A stretch of DNA of 64,000 nucleotides, taken from contig CAVOPA010000019.1 in the NCBI GenBank assembly GCA_963697705.1, positions 310,001-374,000 of the forward strand, in the 5' to 3' direction. The notes beneath the pieces are model-generated. The model searched no databases. It was given only the letters and a program-made list of their open reading frames with translations, and was not told the origin of the DNA. Source of the DNA: CAVUCH01 sp963697705. Lineage in GTDB: Bacteria > Acidobacteriota > Vicinamibacteria > Vicinamibacterales > JAENWD01. A program made the translations under genes and the position numbers. Positions 28,148 to 37,646 of this stretch are shown here, piece after piece (the first letter of the stretch is position 1; every line of letters begins with the position of its first letter).

Positions 28148-28459
28148 CTACCAGCGGGGTTCGCTGCGCCGACGGGTGCCGCCGCCGCCGCCGTAGCCGC
28201 CGGAGCCCTGCGGCTTCGGACGCGCTTCGTTGACGGTAAGGTTGCGGCCGCCCAGCTCACGGTTGTTGAGCTGTTCGATCGCCTTCTGGGCATCCTCTTC
28301 GGTCGCCATCTCGACGAACGCAAACCCGCGTGCGCGGCCGGTCGCCATGTCGCGCATCACGCTGACGCTCTCAACGGTACCCGCCTCGCCGAACAGCGCC
28401 TGAAGGTCCTGTTCGCCTGTGTCGTAAGGAAGGTTACCGACGTAGAGTTTTCGAGCCAT
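28148..28459 (-). CDS. RRM-domain RNA-binding protein
   Basis: A 103-residue protein with one RNA recognition motif. RNP2 is KLYVGNLPY (residues 4-12) and RNP1 is ARGFAFVEM, both with the aromatic residues that stack on RNA. A glycine-rich tail (SGGYGGGGG) and a basic end follow, as in cyanobacterial and acidobacterial cold-responsive Rbp proteins. An AGGA site lies upstream of the ATG at 28459. A leader of up to 200 bases may carry control signals. Confidence 0.92.
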   Translation of the reverse strand: MARKLYVGNLPYDTGEQDLQALFGEAGTVESVSVMRDMATGRARGFAFVEMATEEDAQKAIEQLNNRELGGRNLTVNEARPKPQGSGGYGGGGGTRRRSEPRW

Positions 28460-28731
28460 TGATCTGTCCTGCACTTCTGCCCCGTCAAGGGCACTCTGAT
28501 CGCGGTCCGGAATGGGCCGCGCAAATGGATTCGGCTGCGTGTGTAGTCTCCGGCTGCGCCGGATTTTGCGGGAAGCGAGGCTCTGACACTCGACTCTGAC
28601 GCGGGCTACGGTAGCGGGCTGTCTTCCACCTGACGGACGTGAGTGTAGCACGCTTTGTCTCAGCAGCCAACCGCCGGCTGCCGTGCCCCGCCGGGCACGT
28701 GTGATAGAAGGACAGCTGGAGGTCTCGAACC
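28460..28731. other. divergent spacer with a REP-like hairpin
   Basis: No gene is visible. GTAGTCTCCGGCTGCGCCGG (from 28543) has the GTAG head and a CCGGC-tgc-GCCGG stem, a variant of the REP family. GGAGG at 28718-28722 is the ribosome site for the GTG start of the alpha-galactosidase. Confidence 0.45.
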
Positions 28732-29964
28732 GTGCGCCATCGTCCTGCCTGCCTCATCGCCCTGGCGGTCGTGTGTGTCTGCGCAGCGATGCCCGCCGCG
28801 CAGGAGCCCGGCACGGCCGCGCGCGACGCGACTGCCGGCCCACACGTCCCCTGGATGCAGATCGCGCCCACGCCGCCCATGGGCTGGAACAGCTGGAACA
28901 AGTTCGGCTGCAACGTCAGCGAATCACTGATCAGGGAAGCGGCCGACGCGCTGGTGTCAACCGGGATGAGAGACGCCGGCTACACCTACATCGTCATCGA
29001 CGACTGCTGGCAGGTGTCCCGCGATGCGCAAGGCACCATCATGGCGGATGCCCAGCGCTTCCCCGCTGGCATCAAGGCGGTGGCCGACTACGTCCACTCC
29101 AAAGGCCTGAAGTTCGGGATCTACTCGGACGCCGGCGCGAAGACGTGCGAGGGGCGGCCGGGCAGCAACGGCTTTGAAGCCGAAGACGCCCGGCAGTACG
29201 CCGCCTGGGGTGTCGACTACCTCAAATACGATTGGTGCGCCAACGAGGGCGTTGACGCGAGGATTGCGTACAGCACCATGCGCGACGCACTACGCGCCAC
29301 GGGACGGCCGATCGTCTTCAGCATGTGCGAGTGGGGCACCAGCAGCCCGTGGACCTGGGCGCGCGGTGTCGCGCACCTGTGGCGCACGACCGGAGACATC
29401 CAGGACTGCTGGGACTGCGTACGCGACTGGGGAGGTCTCGGCTGGGTGCGCATCCTCGACAAACAGGTCGGCCTCGAGAAGTTCGCAGGCCCTGGCGGGT
29501 GGAACGATCCCGACATGCTCGAGGTGGGCAACGGCGGCCTGACGACCCCGGAGAGCCGCGCGCACTTCAGTTTCTGGGCGCTCCTCGCGTCGCCCCTCAT
29601 GGCCGGGAACGACATCAGGAACATGTCGCCGGAGACGCACGACATTCTGACCAATAAGGACGTCATCGCCGTCAACCAGGACGCGCTGGGGCAGCAGGGC
29701 CACAAGGTGCGTGACGATGGTGACCTCGAGGTGTGGTCGCGGAGGCTGACTGGCGGCGCGTACGCGGTCATCCTGTTCAACCGCGGCACGACCGCGCAGA
29801 TGGTGTCAGTCGCGTGGCACGAGATCGGGCTGCCGCACGACGCGTCCCCGAAGCTGCGTGATCTCTGGGCCCACAAGGACCTGCCCGTTACCGTGCCGCC
29901 GTCGGCAACGTTCAGTGCGAGCGTACAGCCGCACGACGTGGTGATGCTGAGGGTGACACCCTGA
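28732..29964 (+). CDS. exported GH27 alpha-galactosidase
   Basis: Releases terminal alpha-galactose from oligosaccharides or glycans outside the cytoplasm. The 410-residue protein has a signal peptide (about 1-23). The barrel opens with PPMGWNSWNKFGCNVSE and contains YIVIDDCW. The nucleophile is Asp167 in YLKYDWC and the acid/base is Asp261 in WNDPDMLEVGN. A C-terminal beta domain follows (YAVILFNRG). The start is GTG at 28732 with GGAGG 9 bases upstream. Confidence 0.94.
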   Translation: MRHRPACLIALAVVCVCAAMPAAQEPGTAARDATAGPHVPWMQIAPTPPMGWNSWNKFGCNVSESLIREAADALVSTGMRDAGYTYIVIDDCWQVSRDAQGTIMADAQRFPAGIKAVADYVHSKGLKFGIYSDAGAKTCEGRPGSNGFEAEDARQYAAWGVDYLKYDWCANEGVDARIAYSTMRDALRATGRPIVFSMCEWGTSSPWTWARGVAHLWRTTGDIQDCWDCVRDWGGLGWVRILDKQVGLEKFAGPGGWNDPDMLEVGNGGLTTPESRAHFSFWALLASPLMAGNDIRNMSPETHDILTNKDVIAVNQDALGQQGHKVRDDGDLEVWSRRLTGGAYAVILFNRGTTAQMVSVAWHEIGLPHDASPKLRDLWAHKDLPVTVPPSATFSASVQPHDVVMLRVTP

Positions 29965-29970
29965 ATACGG

Positions 29971-30094
29971 CGGGCTGGAGGCTGGGGGCTGGAAGCTAAA
30001 GGCCTTCGGCTGTCGTATGCCACACCGTGCCAGCGCCGCAGGGCCAGTGTGATGCGTCAGTCGGCTCCAGCCGCCAGCCTCCAGCCCCCTGCCC
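29971..30094. repeat. 7-bp-periodic inverted repeat (GH27 / SDR intergenic)
   Basis: Left arm 29971-30005 reads as GGCTGGA, GGCTGGG, GGCTGGA, AGCTAAA heptads. Right arm 30062-30094 reads as GCTCCAG, CCGCCAG, CCTCCAG, CCCCCTG. It is one of the clearest members of this class. Confidence 0.65.
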
Positions 30095-30106
30095 ACGGTG
30101 ATCTCC

Positions 30107-30898
30107 ATGTCCATTGACTTCAACATGCCGTCGCTGCGGCTCGACGGCCGCGTCGCGCTCGTGACGGGAGGCGGCCGTGGGCTCGGCGCCGGCATCGCTT
30201 TCGCGCTCGCGCACGCCGGCGCCGACATCACGGTCGTGGCGCGCACAGCGGCCCAGGTCGACGAAACCGTGGCACACGTGCAGAGCCTTGGACGCGCCGG
30301 ACACGGTATCGTCGCCGATGTGGCAGATCCGGAGGCGCCCGGGAGGATCGTGGCCGACGTCGTCGCGCACTTCGGCCGGCTCGACATCCTCGTGGCCGCG
30401 GCCGGCATCAACATCCGCCGGCCTGCGGATCAGATCACGCGCGACGACTACCAGCGGCTGATGCGCGTGAACGTGGAGAGCGCGTACTTCCTCGCGCAGG
30501 CCGCAGCGCCAGTGATGCGGGCGCAGGGCAGGGGGCGGATCATCGCGGTCGGTTCGGTGGCCGCGGAGATCGCGATTCCGCGCGTTTCGGTGTACGCGAT
30601 GAGCAAGGGCGCGTTGAAGCAGATGGTGAAATCACTGGCGCTCGAGTGGGCGCGCGACGGCATAACGGTGAACGCCATTGCCCCCGGGCGCTTCTGGACG
30701 ACGATGACCGACGCGGTGTTTTCAAACCCGGAGCTGCACGCGAGCGCCGTGCGGGTCATTCCGATGGGACGGCCGGGAATCGCAAGCGACCTGGCCGGCG
30801 CCGCCGTGCTCTTCGCCGCGGATGCGAGCAGTTACATCACGGGACAGACGCTGATCATCGACGGCGGATGGCTGGCCGGGGGCGGCGTCGACGGATGA
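30107..30898 (+). CDS. short-chain dehydrogenase/reductase (SDR)
   Basis: A 263-residue NAD(P)-dependent oxidoreductase of the classical type. The cofactor motif is TGGGRGLGAG, NNAG is replaced by AAAGIN, and the active site has the serine in VGSVAAE with Tyr163 and Lys167 (YAMSKGA). PGRFWTTM and the C-terminal GQTLIIDGGW are typical. It resembles gluconate 5-dehydrogenase / 2-deoxygluconate dehydrogenase-like SDRs, but the substrate cannot be fixed. I use ATG 30107; GTG 30098 is also possible. Confidence 0.88.
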   Translation: MSIDFNMPSLRLDGRVALVTGGGRGLGAGIAFALAHAGADITVVARTAAQVDETVAHVQSLGRAGHGIVADVADPEAPGRIVADVVAHFGRLDILVAAAGINIRRPADQITRDDYQRLMRVNVESAYFLAQAAAPVMRAQGRGRIIAVGSVAAEIAIPRVSVYAMSKGALKQMVKSLALEWARDGITVNAIAPGRFWTTMTDAVFSNPELHASAVRVIPMGRPGIASDLAGAAVLFAADASSYITGQTLIIDGGWLAGGGVDG

Positions 30899-31193
30899 TT
30901 CGCGGTGCTTGCGCCTGACTGCTCTGGACCCCGCAACACTCAACCTGGGCGCACGTCTTCGGCCGCGACGTGGCCGAGGTGTTGATCGTTGCCGCCGATG
31001 ACGGGGTGATGGACCCCTTGGGAGGAATCGATCGGGCGCTGACGAGCTCACTAGGCAGCATCCCTCGGTTCGTGAGACACTCATAGCGCCCCGTCAGCGC
31101 GCGGAACCACTGGCACCGCGCTTTGACCCCCTCAATTCGACCGAGGTGCTCGGCGCCTCTGCCGCTCTCACGCGCGGCCCTCCGGGAGTGCTC
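30899..31193. other. intergenic, no recognised gene
   Basis: A 55-codon open stretch at about 30918-31085 (reading GRDVAEVLIVAADDGVMDP) lacks a good start codon and matches no family I recognise. It could be a remnant of an older gene. Otherwise nothing stands out. Confidence 0.3.
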
Positions 31194-32132
31194 ATGTCCG
31201 CAATCCGAGTTGGTACGATCGTGACGCACAAGGCGTGGGGCGTCGGCAAAGTCCTGTTCCTCACCGAAACCAAGGCTGTGGTGGGCTTCGCTGCCTGTCG
31301 CACGCCCACCGACCCCGGGCTCCGCGACGTGAGCCTTCGGGGGACGTTCATCGAGCCGACCTCGAGCGAGCCCGACCCCGCCCCCGACAACTGGAACATC
31401 ACACTCGACGCGAACGGGCGTGCGGCCGGGCCACGGGCGCGCAGCGCGCGTGCGGCGGCACTGAAGCCGATGGCGGCCGGGGCGGCGATCTCGGTCGAGC
31501 AGGCAATCGCGCGGTTCAAGGAACGCTATCCCACCGGGTTCGAGGACGAGCGGTACGTCACCCTCGAACGTGGTTGGAAGTGGGAGAAGCACGTCGAGTG
31601 GCACGAGCGGGTCGGCACGCGGAGCCTGGCCGAGATGGCGCAGACGAACCTGCGGCAGCTCGCCCACGACACGCAGCGCGTCGTGCAGACGCGGCGCAAG
31701 TCGCTGCTCGACAAGGCGGAACTCACGGCTTTCACGGTCGGCCTTGCCGCCGACGCGCCATCACGTGCCTACTTCGCGGCCGTCGAGCACGTCCTCTCGA
31801 GCGGCGACGACGATGCGGCGGCCTTCACCGAGCTGTCGGACGCGACCGCCGGTGTGCTGGGCGCCGGCGGAGCCGCGCGGTCGCACTCATGGCCCGTCGC
31901 GACGGTCGTTCCAGCGCTGGCTCGCCCCGATCGATTCATCTACGTGAAGCCCGCAGGCACTCGGAAGGGTATCGGTCGCCTCGGCCTGCCCTGGGACTAC
32001 AAAGCCGATCCAAACGGCGCGAGCTACGCCGCGCTCATGGTCCACAGTCGCATGCTGCTGGAAGCGCTCCGTCCGCACGGGGCGCAAGACTTCATCGACG
32101 TCCAGTCGTTTCTGTCCGTCATCGGCGAATAG
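31194..32132 (+). CDS. DUF3553-like protein of unknown function
   Basis: A 312-residue soluble protein. Residues 5-20 (RVGTIVTHKAWGVGKV) resemble the DUF3553 / UvrD-tail beta motif that contacts nucleic acid or RNA polymerase in other proteins. The middle is helical (QAIARFKERYPTGFED, then a Lys/Glu-rich segment), and the end (YKADPNGASYAALMVHS) is conserved-looking but unknown to me. GGGAG lies upstream of the ATG at 31194. It is not clearly in an operon; a GC-rich hairpin follows. Confidence 0.65.
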   Translation: MSAIRVGTIVTHKAWGVGKVLFLTETKAVVGFAACRTPTDPGLRDVSLRGTFIEPTSSEPDPAPDNWNITLDANGRAAGPRARSARAAALKPMAAGAAISVEQAIARFKERYPTGFEDERYVTLERGWKWEKHVEWHERVGTRSLAEMAQTNLRQLAHDTQRVVQTRRKSLLDKAELTAFTVGLAADAPSRAYFAAVEHVLSSGDDDAAAFTELSDATAGVLGAGGAARSHSWPVATVVPALARPDRFIYVKPAGTRKGIGRLGLPWDYKADPNGASYAALMVHSRMLLEALRPHGAQDFIDVQSFLSVIGE

Positions 32133-32141
32133 ATACCTGGC

Positions 32142-32165
32142 CCCGGGGCTGCACGGCGCCCCGGG
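32142..32165 (+). terminator. GC-rich hairpin after the DUF3553-like gene
   Basis: CCCGGGGC and GCCCCGGG form a perfect 8-bp stem with an 8-base loop, 10 bases after the stop. There is no U-tract, so it may act as a rho-dependent or weak terminator. Confidence 0.45.
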
Positions 32166-32269
32166 TCGCGTCTACGCTCCATCCTCGTCTGCTGCGGCAT
32201 TCCGCCCTCGATCCGAACGCTGCGCGGTATTCAGTGTAGAATCCTCCGACCATCGGGGAGGACCAGCGG

Positions 32270-33643
32270 ATGATTCAGCTGGACGCGGCCAGGCCGGTTC
32301 ACTTCTGCGACGGCCTGCGCCGGCGCGACTTCCTGCACGCCGGCGCCCTCGGCCTGCTGGGGCTTTCGCTGGCGGACCTCTTTGCGCTGAAGGCATCGGG
32401 GGCCGTTGCCTCCGACACCGATATCAACTGCATCGTCCTGATGCTGGTCGGCGCGCCGAGCCAGCTCGACACGTGGGACATGAAGCCCAATGCGCCGAGC
32501 GAGGTGCGCGGGCCGTACACGCCCATACCCACCAACGTTCCCGGCATCCAGATCAGCGAGATCTTCCCGCGGATGGCGAAGCTCGCCGACAAGTACGCGC
32601 TGCTCCGCTCGGTCTTCTACTCGGGGGTGGCGGTGCACGATGCCGGACACCAGGTGATGCAGACCGGGCGGCTGTTCCAACCGGGCCTGGACTATCCGAA
32701 CGTGGGCTCGGTGCTCGGGTTCGTGAAGGGCGCGAAGGGAGACATCCCGCCGCACGTGATGCTGCCGCGGCCGATCGGCAACACGGGCGGCAACATGCCG
32801 CACGGCCAGACCGCCGGGTTTCTGGGCAAGGCGCACGATCCCTTCGTGCTCAACGCCGATCCGTCGGACCCGGCCTTCAAGGTGCCGGACCTGCTGCCGC
32901 CCGACTACATCAGCAGCATCCGCGCCGACCAGCGCCGCAACCTGCGCGACCTGGTCGACGGCTCCGTGAAGCAGTTCGAGTCGAGCGCCGATGCGCGGCT
33001 CCTGAACTCCTCGTTCGAGCAGGCGTACACGCTCATCTCGTCGAGCAAGGCGCGCGAGGCGTTCGACCTCACGAAGGAACCGGACGCCGTCAAGGACCGG
33101 TACGGCCGGAACCGCTTCGGTCTGAGCTGCCTGCTGGCGCGGCGGCTCATCGAGGCGGGTGTGCGGTTCGTCACCGTGAACATGTTCGAGACGGTGTTCA
33201 ACGAGATCACGTGGGACATCCACGGGTCGGCGCCGTTCAGCCCGATCGAGGCGTACAAGAACCTGCTCGGGCCGATGTACGACAACGCGTACGCGTCGCT
33301 GCTCGAAGATCTCGAATCGCGCGGGCTGCTGGCCAGCACGATGGTCGTCTCGATGGGGGAGTTCGGCCGCACGCCGAAGATCAACCCGGCGGGAGGACGC
33401 GATCACTGGCCGCAGTGCTGGACGATGTCGATGGCCGGCGGCGGCATCAAGGGCGGGCAGGCAGTGGGAGCGTCGGACGAAATCGGCGCGTATCCCCGCG
33501 ATCGCCCAATCCCGGCTGGCGCGATCGCGGCCACCGTGATGCACGGTCTCGGCATCAAGCTCGATACCGAACTGCCGGGTCCGCAGGGGCGGCCCATTCG
33601 TGCCGTCGATCACGGCATCGAGCCGATCCGGGAGTTGTTCTGA
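32270..33643 (+). CDS. DUF1501 protein with a twin-arginine signal
   Basis: A 457-residue exported protein of the sulfatase-like DUF1501 family. The Tat motif RRRDFLHAGALGLLGLSL lies at residues 17-34. The core shows LMLVGAPSQLDTWDMKP, FYSGVAVHDAGHQVMQTGR, SCLLARRLIEAGVRFVTVN and VVSMGEFGRTPKINPAGGRDHWP, the metal-binding residues of the alkaline-phosphatase fold. The function is unknown. The family almost always pairs with DUF1549/DUF1553 proteins, as here. A TAGAAT box and GGGGAGGA precede the start. Confidence 0.9.
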   Translation: MIQLDAARPVHFCDGLRRRDFLHAGALGLLGLSLADLFALKASGAVASDTDINCIVLMLVGAPSQLDTWDMKPNAPSEVRGPYTPIPTNVPGIQISEIFPRMAKLADKYALLRSVFYSGVAVHDAGHQVMQTGRLFQPGLDYPNVGSVLGFVKGAKGDIPPHVMLPRPIGNTGGNMPHGQTAGFLGKAHDPFVLNADPSDPAFKVPDLLPPDYISSIRADQRRNLRDLVDGSVKQFESSADARLLNSSFEQAYTLISSSKAREAFDLTKEPDAVKDRYGRNRFGLSCLLARRLIEAGVRFVTVNMFETVFNEITWDIHGSAPFSPIEAYKNLLGPMYDNAYASLLEDLESRGLLASTMVVSMGEFGRTPKINPAGGRDHWPQCWTMSMAGGGIKGGQAVGASDEIGAYPRDRPIPAGAIAATVMHGLGIKLDTELPGPQGRPIRAVDHGIEPIRELF

Positions 33644-33665
33644 GATAACGAAGGCCGTGAGCCCG

Positions 33666-33871
33666 GCCCGCCTGAAGGCGGGCACTACCGGGATCGCGTC
33701 CGGCGCTGGCGATCGTGATCCCACGTCGCGCCGGGCTTCGGCGCCGCACTGTGATCCCGGGCCCGCCTGAAGGCGGGCACTACCGGTATCGCGTCGGCGC
33801 TAGGGATCGAACTCCACGTAGTGCCCGGCTTTAGCCGGGCGGTGGCGTGTAGTGCCCGGCTTTAGCCGGGC
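33666..33871. repeat. REP cluster: two inverted and two direct copies
   Basis: Inverted copies lie at 33666-33688 and 33761-33783 (stem GCCCGCCTGAAGGCGGGC, then ACTAC). Direct copies lie at 33818-33840 and 33849-33871 (GTAG, then GCCCGGCTTTAGCCGGGC). They sit between two genes of one operon, and the last copy ends 11 bases before the next ATG. Confidence 0.8.
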
Positions 33872-33881
33872 CTGTTCTGAC

Positions 33882-36131
33882 ATGAAACAGACGCCCCTCG
33901 CGATCGTGGCCGCCGCCGTCCTGGGATTCGCGCCGCACGCGTCGGCCCAGCGTCCGCGCATCGCGCATCAATCCATCGTGGCGCTGGTTGCACCGGTTGC
34001 CTCCCACTCCGTTGCGCCAGCGACGCCGGTGTCGTTCCGCAGGCACGTCATCCCGGTCCTCACGAAGATGGGCTGCAACTCGGGCGCGTGCCATGGTGCG
34101 GCCGCCGGCAAGAACGGCTTCGCGCTGACGTTGCGCGGCTACGATCCCGACGCGGACTACGACACCATCACGCGGGCCGCAGCGGGCCGCCGCGTCAACA
34201 AGCTCGAGCCCGCGAAGAGCCTCCTGCTGCTGAAGCCGACCGAGACGCTGCCACATATGGGAGGCAAGCGCTTCGAGGTGGGCTCGCCTGAATACGCCGT
34301 GCTCGCCGGGTGGATCGCCTCGGGAACCCCGGCGCCGCGCGACACGGACCCGTCGCTGACCGGCGTCATCGTGACGCCCGCGTCGGAAACGCTGGCGGTC
34401 GGCGACACGCGGCAGCTGCGCGTAGAGGCGCGGTACTCCGACGGGTCCCGCGAGGATGTCACGCGCTGGGCGCGATACGGCTCGGCCGATCAGAGCGTGG
34501 CGCAGGTAGACGACAAAGGGCAGCTCACGGTGCGGGGGCACGGCGAGACGGCCGTGTCGGTCGGCTTTCTCACGTCCGTGGCGCTCGCGCGCGTGCGATC
34601 GCCATACGCGAACGACATCCCGGACTCGGTCTATGAGCAGGCAGCTCAGTACAACCAGTTCGATCGCCTGGTGCTGGCCAAGCTGCGCGAACTGCGCATC
34701 CGCCCGTCGGGGCTCTGCAGCGATGCCGAGTTCATCCGCCGCGCGTACCTGGACGCGGCCGGCATCCTGCCCACGCGCGACGAGGTCACGCGGTTCCTGG
34801 CCGATCCGTCGCCGGAGAAGCGCACCCGCCTGGTCGATGCGCTCCTCGAGCGCCAGGAATTCGTAGATTACTGGGCCTACAAGTGGTCCGACTTGCTGCT
34901 CGTCTCCAGCCGTTCACTGGGCCGCAGCAACGTCCGGGCATTCTACGATTGGATTCGCGCGTCTGTGGCCCGCAACACGCCGTGGGATCGTTTCGCCCGC
35001 GAGCTGACGACGGCATCGGGCCGCACCGACCAGGTCGGGGCCGCCAACTACTTCCTCATCCACCGCAACCCCATTGACATCGCCGAGAACTACACGCAGG
35101 CGTTTCTCGGCCTCACGCTCACCTGTGCGCGGTGCCACAACCATCCGCTGGAGAAGTGGACCCAGCGCGATTACTACCAGTTTGCGAACCTGTTCGCGCG
35201 CGTCACCGTGAAAGACGATGATCGCGCGTTTGCGACCAAGAGCGACACGGCGCTCGTGTACTCGGTCGATCGCGGCGAGATTCTGCACCCGCGGCTGGGC
35301 GTCGCGCTGCCGCCGCGTCCGCTCGACGGCGTCGCGATGAAGCCCGACACGCGCGAAGACCGCCGCGCCTACGTCGCGGCCTGGCTCACCTCGCCGTCGA
35401 ACACGCAGTTCGCGCACACGATCGTCAATCGCGTGTGGGGCAGCCTGCTCGGCCGAGGCCTTGTGCACCCGATTGACGACCTGCGCGCCACCAACCCGGC
35501 CTCCAACGACGAGCTGTTCGCAGCGCTCACCGACGACTTCGTCTCCCACGGGTTCGACGTCAAGCGGCTGATCCGCACGACGATGACCTCGGCGACCTAT
35601 CAGCGCTCCGCTGAGACAGACGACACGAACGTCAAGGACGATCGCTACTACTCGCATCACCTCGTTCGGCGGCTGCCGGCGGAGGTGATCCTCGACGCCT
35701 ATTCGCAGGTCACTGCGGTTCCGACACGCTTCGAGGGCTACCCGACGGGGACACGTGCGTTGCAGCTGCCCGATACGAAGATCGATTCGTACTTCCTGAC
35801 CGTGTTCGGGCGCCCGGAGCGGGTGCTGACGTCGGCGGCCGAGCGGCAGATGGACCCTACGCTGCCGCAGGCGTTGCACGCCATCAACGGCGACACGCTC
35901 AACAAGAAGCTGTCCGACGAGGACGGCCGGATCGCGGCGCTCGCGCGCGGCACCCGCGCGGGCAGCGACATCGTCGACGAGATCTACCTGTGGGCGCTCA
36001 GTCGTCCGCCCGGCGCGGCCGAGCGCCGCGCGCTGGTCGCACGGCTCGATGCTGCGCCGGACCGGCGCCTGATCGTCGAGGACCTCGCGTGGGCCGTTCT
36101 CACCTCCCGCGAGTTCCTGTTCACCCATTAG
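33882..36131 (+). CDS. exported DUF1549 and DUF1553 protein with heme-like motifs and Ig-like domain
   Basis: A 749-residue secreted protein with a signal peptide (1-23). Its N-terminus carries GCNSGACHG, the CX4CH motif of planctomycete-type cytochrome domains. A bacterial Ig-like (BIG2) repeat follows (GVIVTPASETLAVGDTRQL). Then come DUF1549 (FIRRAYLDAAGILPTRDEV, CARCHNHPLEKWTQRDYY with a second CxxCH) and DUF1553 (ANPASNDELFAALTDDF-like, RLPAEVILDAYSQVT). Probably an electron-transfer or redox enzyme complex with the DUF1501 partner. The substrate is unknown. Confidence 0.88.
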   Translation: MKQTPLAIVAAAVLGFAPHASAQRPRIAHQSIVALVAPVASHSVAPATPVSFRRHVIPVLTKMGCNSGACHGAAAGKNGFALTLRGYDPDADYDTITRAAAGRRVNKLEPAKSLLLLKPTETLPHMGGKRFEVGSPEYAVLAGWIASGTPAPRDTDPSLTGVIVTPASETLAVGDTRQLRVEARYSDGSREDVTRWARYGSADQSVAQVDDKGQLTVRGHGETAVSVGFLTSVALARVRSPYANDIPDSVYEQAAQYNQFDRLVLAKLRELRIRPSGLCSDAEFIRRAYLDAAGILPTRDEVTRFLADPSPEKRTRLVDALLERQEFVDYWAYKWSDLLLVSSRSLGRSNVRAFYDWIRASVARNTPWDRFARELTTASGRTDQVGAANYFLIHRNPIDIAENYTQAFLGLTLTCARCHNHPLEKWTQRDYYQFANLFARVTVKDDDRAFATKSDTALVYSVDRGEILHPRLGVALPPRPLDGVAMKPDTREDRRAYVAAWLTSPSNTQFAHTIVNRVWGSLLGRGLVHPIDDLRATNPASNDELFAALTDDFVSHGFDVKRLIRTTMTSATYQRSAETDDTNVKDDRYYSHHLVRRLPAEVILDAYSQVTAVPTRFEGYPTGTRALQLPDTKIDSYFLTVFGRPERVLTSAAERQMDPTLPQALHAINGDTLNKKLSDEDGRIAALARGTRAGSDIVDEIYLWALSRPPGAAERRALVARLDAAPDRRLIVEDLAWAVLTSREFLFTH

Positions 36132-36178
36132 GGGACAGCATCGTTTCGAGCTGGCCGCCGGTCCGAAGAGCGCAACGC

Positions 36179-37645
36179 GTGACGAATCTGGTGAGTCGCG
36201 AAGGTCGCACGGAGAACGCGAGAAGCACGGCCGCGGAACGGCTGTTCCGGGGAGCCGTGCCGATTGCGTTGCTGCTGATCGCCAGTGGAGAGGGGACATC
36301 GGCGCGGCAGGCGACCGCGGCGCCCGATTATGCCCGCGACGTCGTTCCGATCCTCGAGGCGAACTGTGTCCGGTGTCACAGCCCGGCCCAGCAGGAGAGT
36401 GGGCTACTGCTCGACACCTACGAAGACCTCGTGCGCGGCGGCGACAGCGGCCTGGCGATCACGCCGGGGAATGCGGCGTCGAGCCATCTCGTCGAGATGA
36501 TCGAAGGCCGCGCGAAGAAGAAGATGCCGCCGAAAGGTGAGCTGCGACCTGACGAAATCGCGATCCTTCGCGCCTGGATCGATGCCGGCGCGCGATACTC
36601 GGAGATGCCGCCGCCCGCGCTCGAGGACCGGATCCCCGCACTCGCGCAGCAGGCGCGACTGCTGCCGGCCGTCGCCGGACTCGCCTTCCGCCCCGATGGC
36701 GGTGAACTGGCCGTGGCCGGCTACGACGATGTGCGTCGGTTCTCGCCGTCCGGCGGAGCGGCCGGCACACCCTGGTCCGGCGTGCACGATCTCGTGCGCG
36801 CCGTCGCATACGGTCCTGACGGCACCTGGATCGCGGCCGCGGGCGGAGTGCCAGGGTCGTTCGGTGAAATCGCCATCTTCGATGCCGGGTCGGGCGCGGT
36901 GCGCCGCACCCTGCGCGGCCACCGCGACTACGTCTACCAGGTGGCGATCAGCCATGACGGCAAAAGGCTCGCGAGCTGCGGATACGACAAGAGCATCCGC
37001 CTCTGGGACGTCGAGACCGGCCGCGTGCTGAGCGTGCTTCGCGAGCACACCGACGCCGTGTTCGCGGTGGCTTTCAGCCAGGACGACACCTGGATCGCCT
37101 CGGGCGCCGGCGATCGGTCCGTCAAAATCTGGGACGCGAAGAAGGGCGTGCGGCTTTATACCTTGACCGATGCCACCGAGGCGGTGACGACGCTGCAGTT
37201 CCGGCCCGGCGCCGTGCCGGTGCTCACGGCTGGCGGCAACGACAAGACGATTCGCACGTGGACGGTCAACGCGGGCGGCGGCAAGCAGGTGCAATCGGTC
37301 ATCGCCCACACCGCCCCTGTGCTCGCCCTGCGCTATTCGCCCGACGGCGCCCGGCTCGCCTCCGCGGGAGCGGACCGCACGGTCAAGATCTGGAGCGCAG
37401 ACTCGTGGACCGAGCTCCGCACGCTCGAGCCGCAGAGCGACTGGCCGCAGGCGCTCGCCTGGAGCCCGGACGGCCGGCTGCTGGCCGTCGGCCGCTACGA
37501 CGGGACGGTCTCCGTGTATGACAGCGCGACCGGAAAGCGAACCAGCGACCCGATTCGACCGGTCGGCGCCGCGGTTACGCCGCGGCGCGCCCGAGTTCCC
37601 GCAGTGCACAAGGCGCCAGGTTCCGCTCGATCGCAGTCTCACTAA
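36179..37645 (+). CDS. exported c-type cytochrome with WD40 propeller
   Basis: About 488 residues. After a hydrophobic N-terminal segment, the planctomycete-type cytochrome domain has VVPILEANCVRCHSP (CVRCH heme site) and KKKMPPKGELRPDEIAILRAWIDAGA, with the distal Met/Pro loop. A seven-bladed WD40 propeller follows, with repeats such as SIRLWDVETG, SVKIWDAKKG and TVKIWSADSW. The start is uncertain; I use GTG 36179. It belongs to the DUF1501 operon and ends one base before the next gene. Confidence 0.85.
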   Translation: MTNLVSREGRTENARSTAAERLFRGAVPIALLLIASGEGTSARQATAAPDYARDVVPILEANCVRCHSPAQQESGLLLDTYEDLVRGGDSGLAITPGNAASSHLVEMIEGRAKKKMPPKGELRPDEIAILRAWIDAGARYSEMPPPALEDRIPALAQQARLLPAVAGLAFRPDGGELAVAGYDDVRRFSPSGGAAGTPWSGVHDLVRAVAYGPDGTWIAAAGGVPGSFGEIAIFDAGSGAVRRTLRGHRDYVYQVAISHDGKRLASCGYDKSIRLWDVETGRVLSVLREHTDAVFAVAFSQDDTWIASGAGDRSVKIWDAKKGVRLYTLTDATEAVTTLQFRPGAVPVLTAGGNDKTIRTWTVNAGGGKQVQSVIAHTAPVLALRYSPDGARLASAGADRTVKIWSADSWTELRTLEPQSDWPQALAWSPDGRLLAVGRYDGTVSVYDSATGKRTSDPIRPVGAAVTPRRARVPAVHKAPGSARSQSH

Positions 37646-37646
37646 G

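Noticed and set aside
30918..31085. Short gene after the SDR
   Set aside because: The reading looks protein-like but has no usual start codon or ribosome site, and the family is unknown; reported only as intergenic content.
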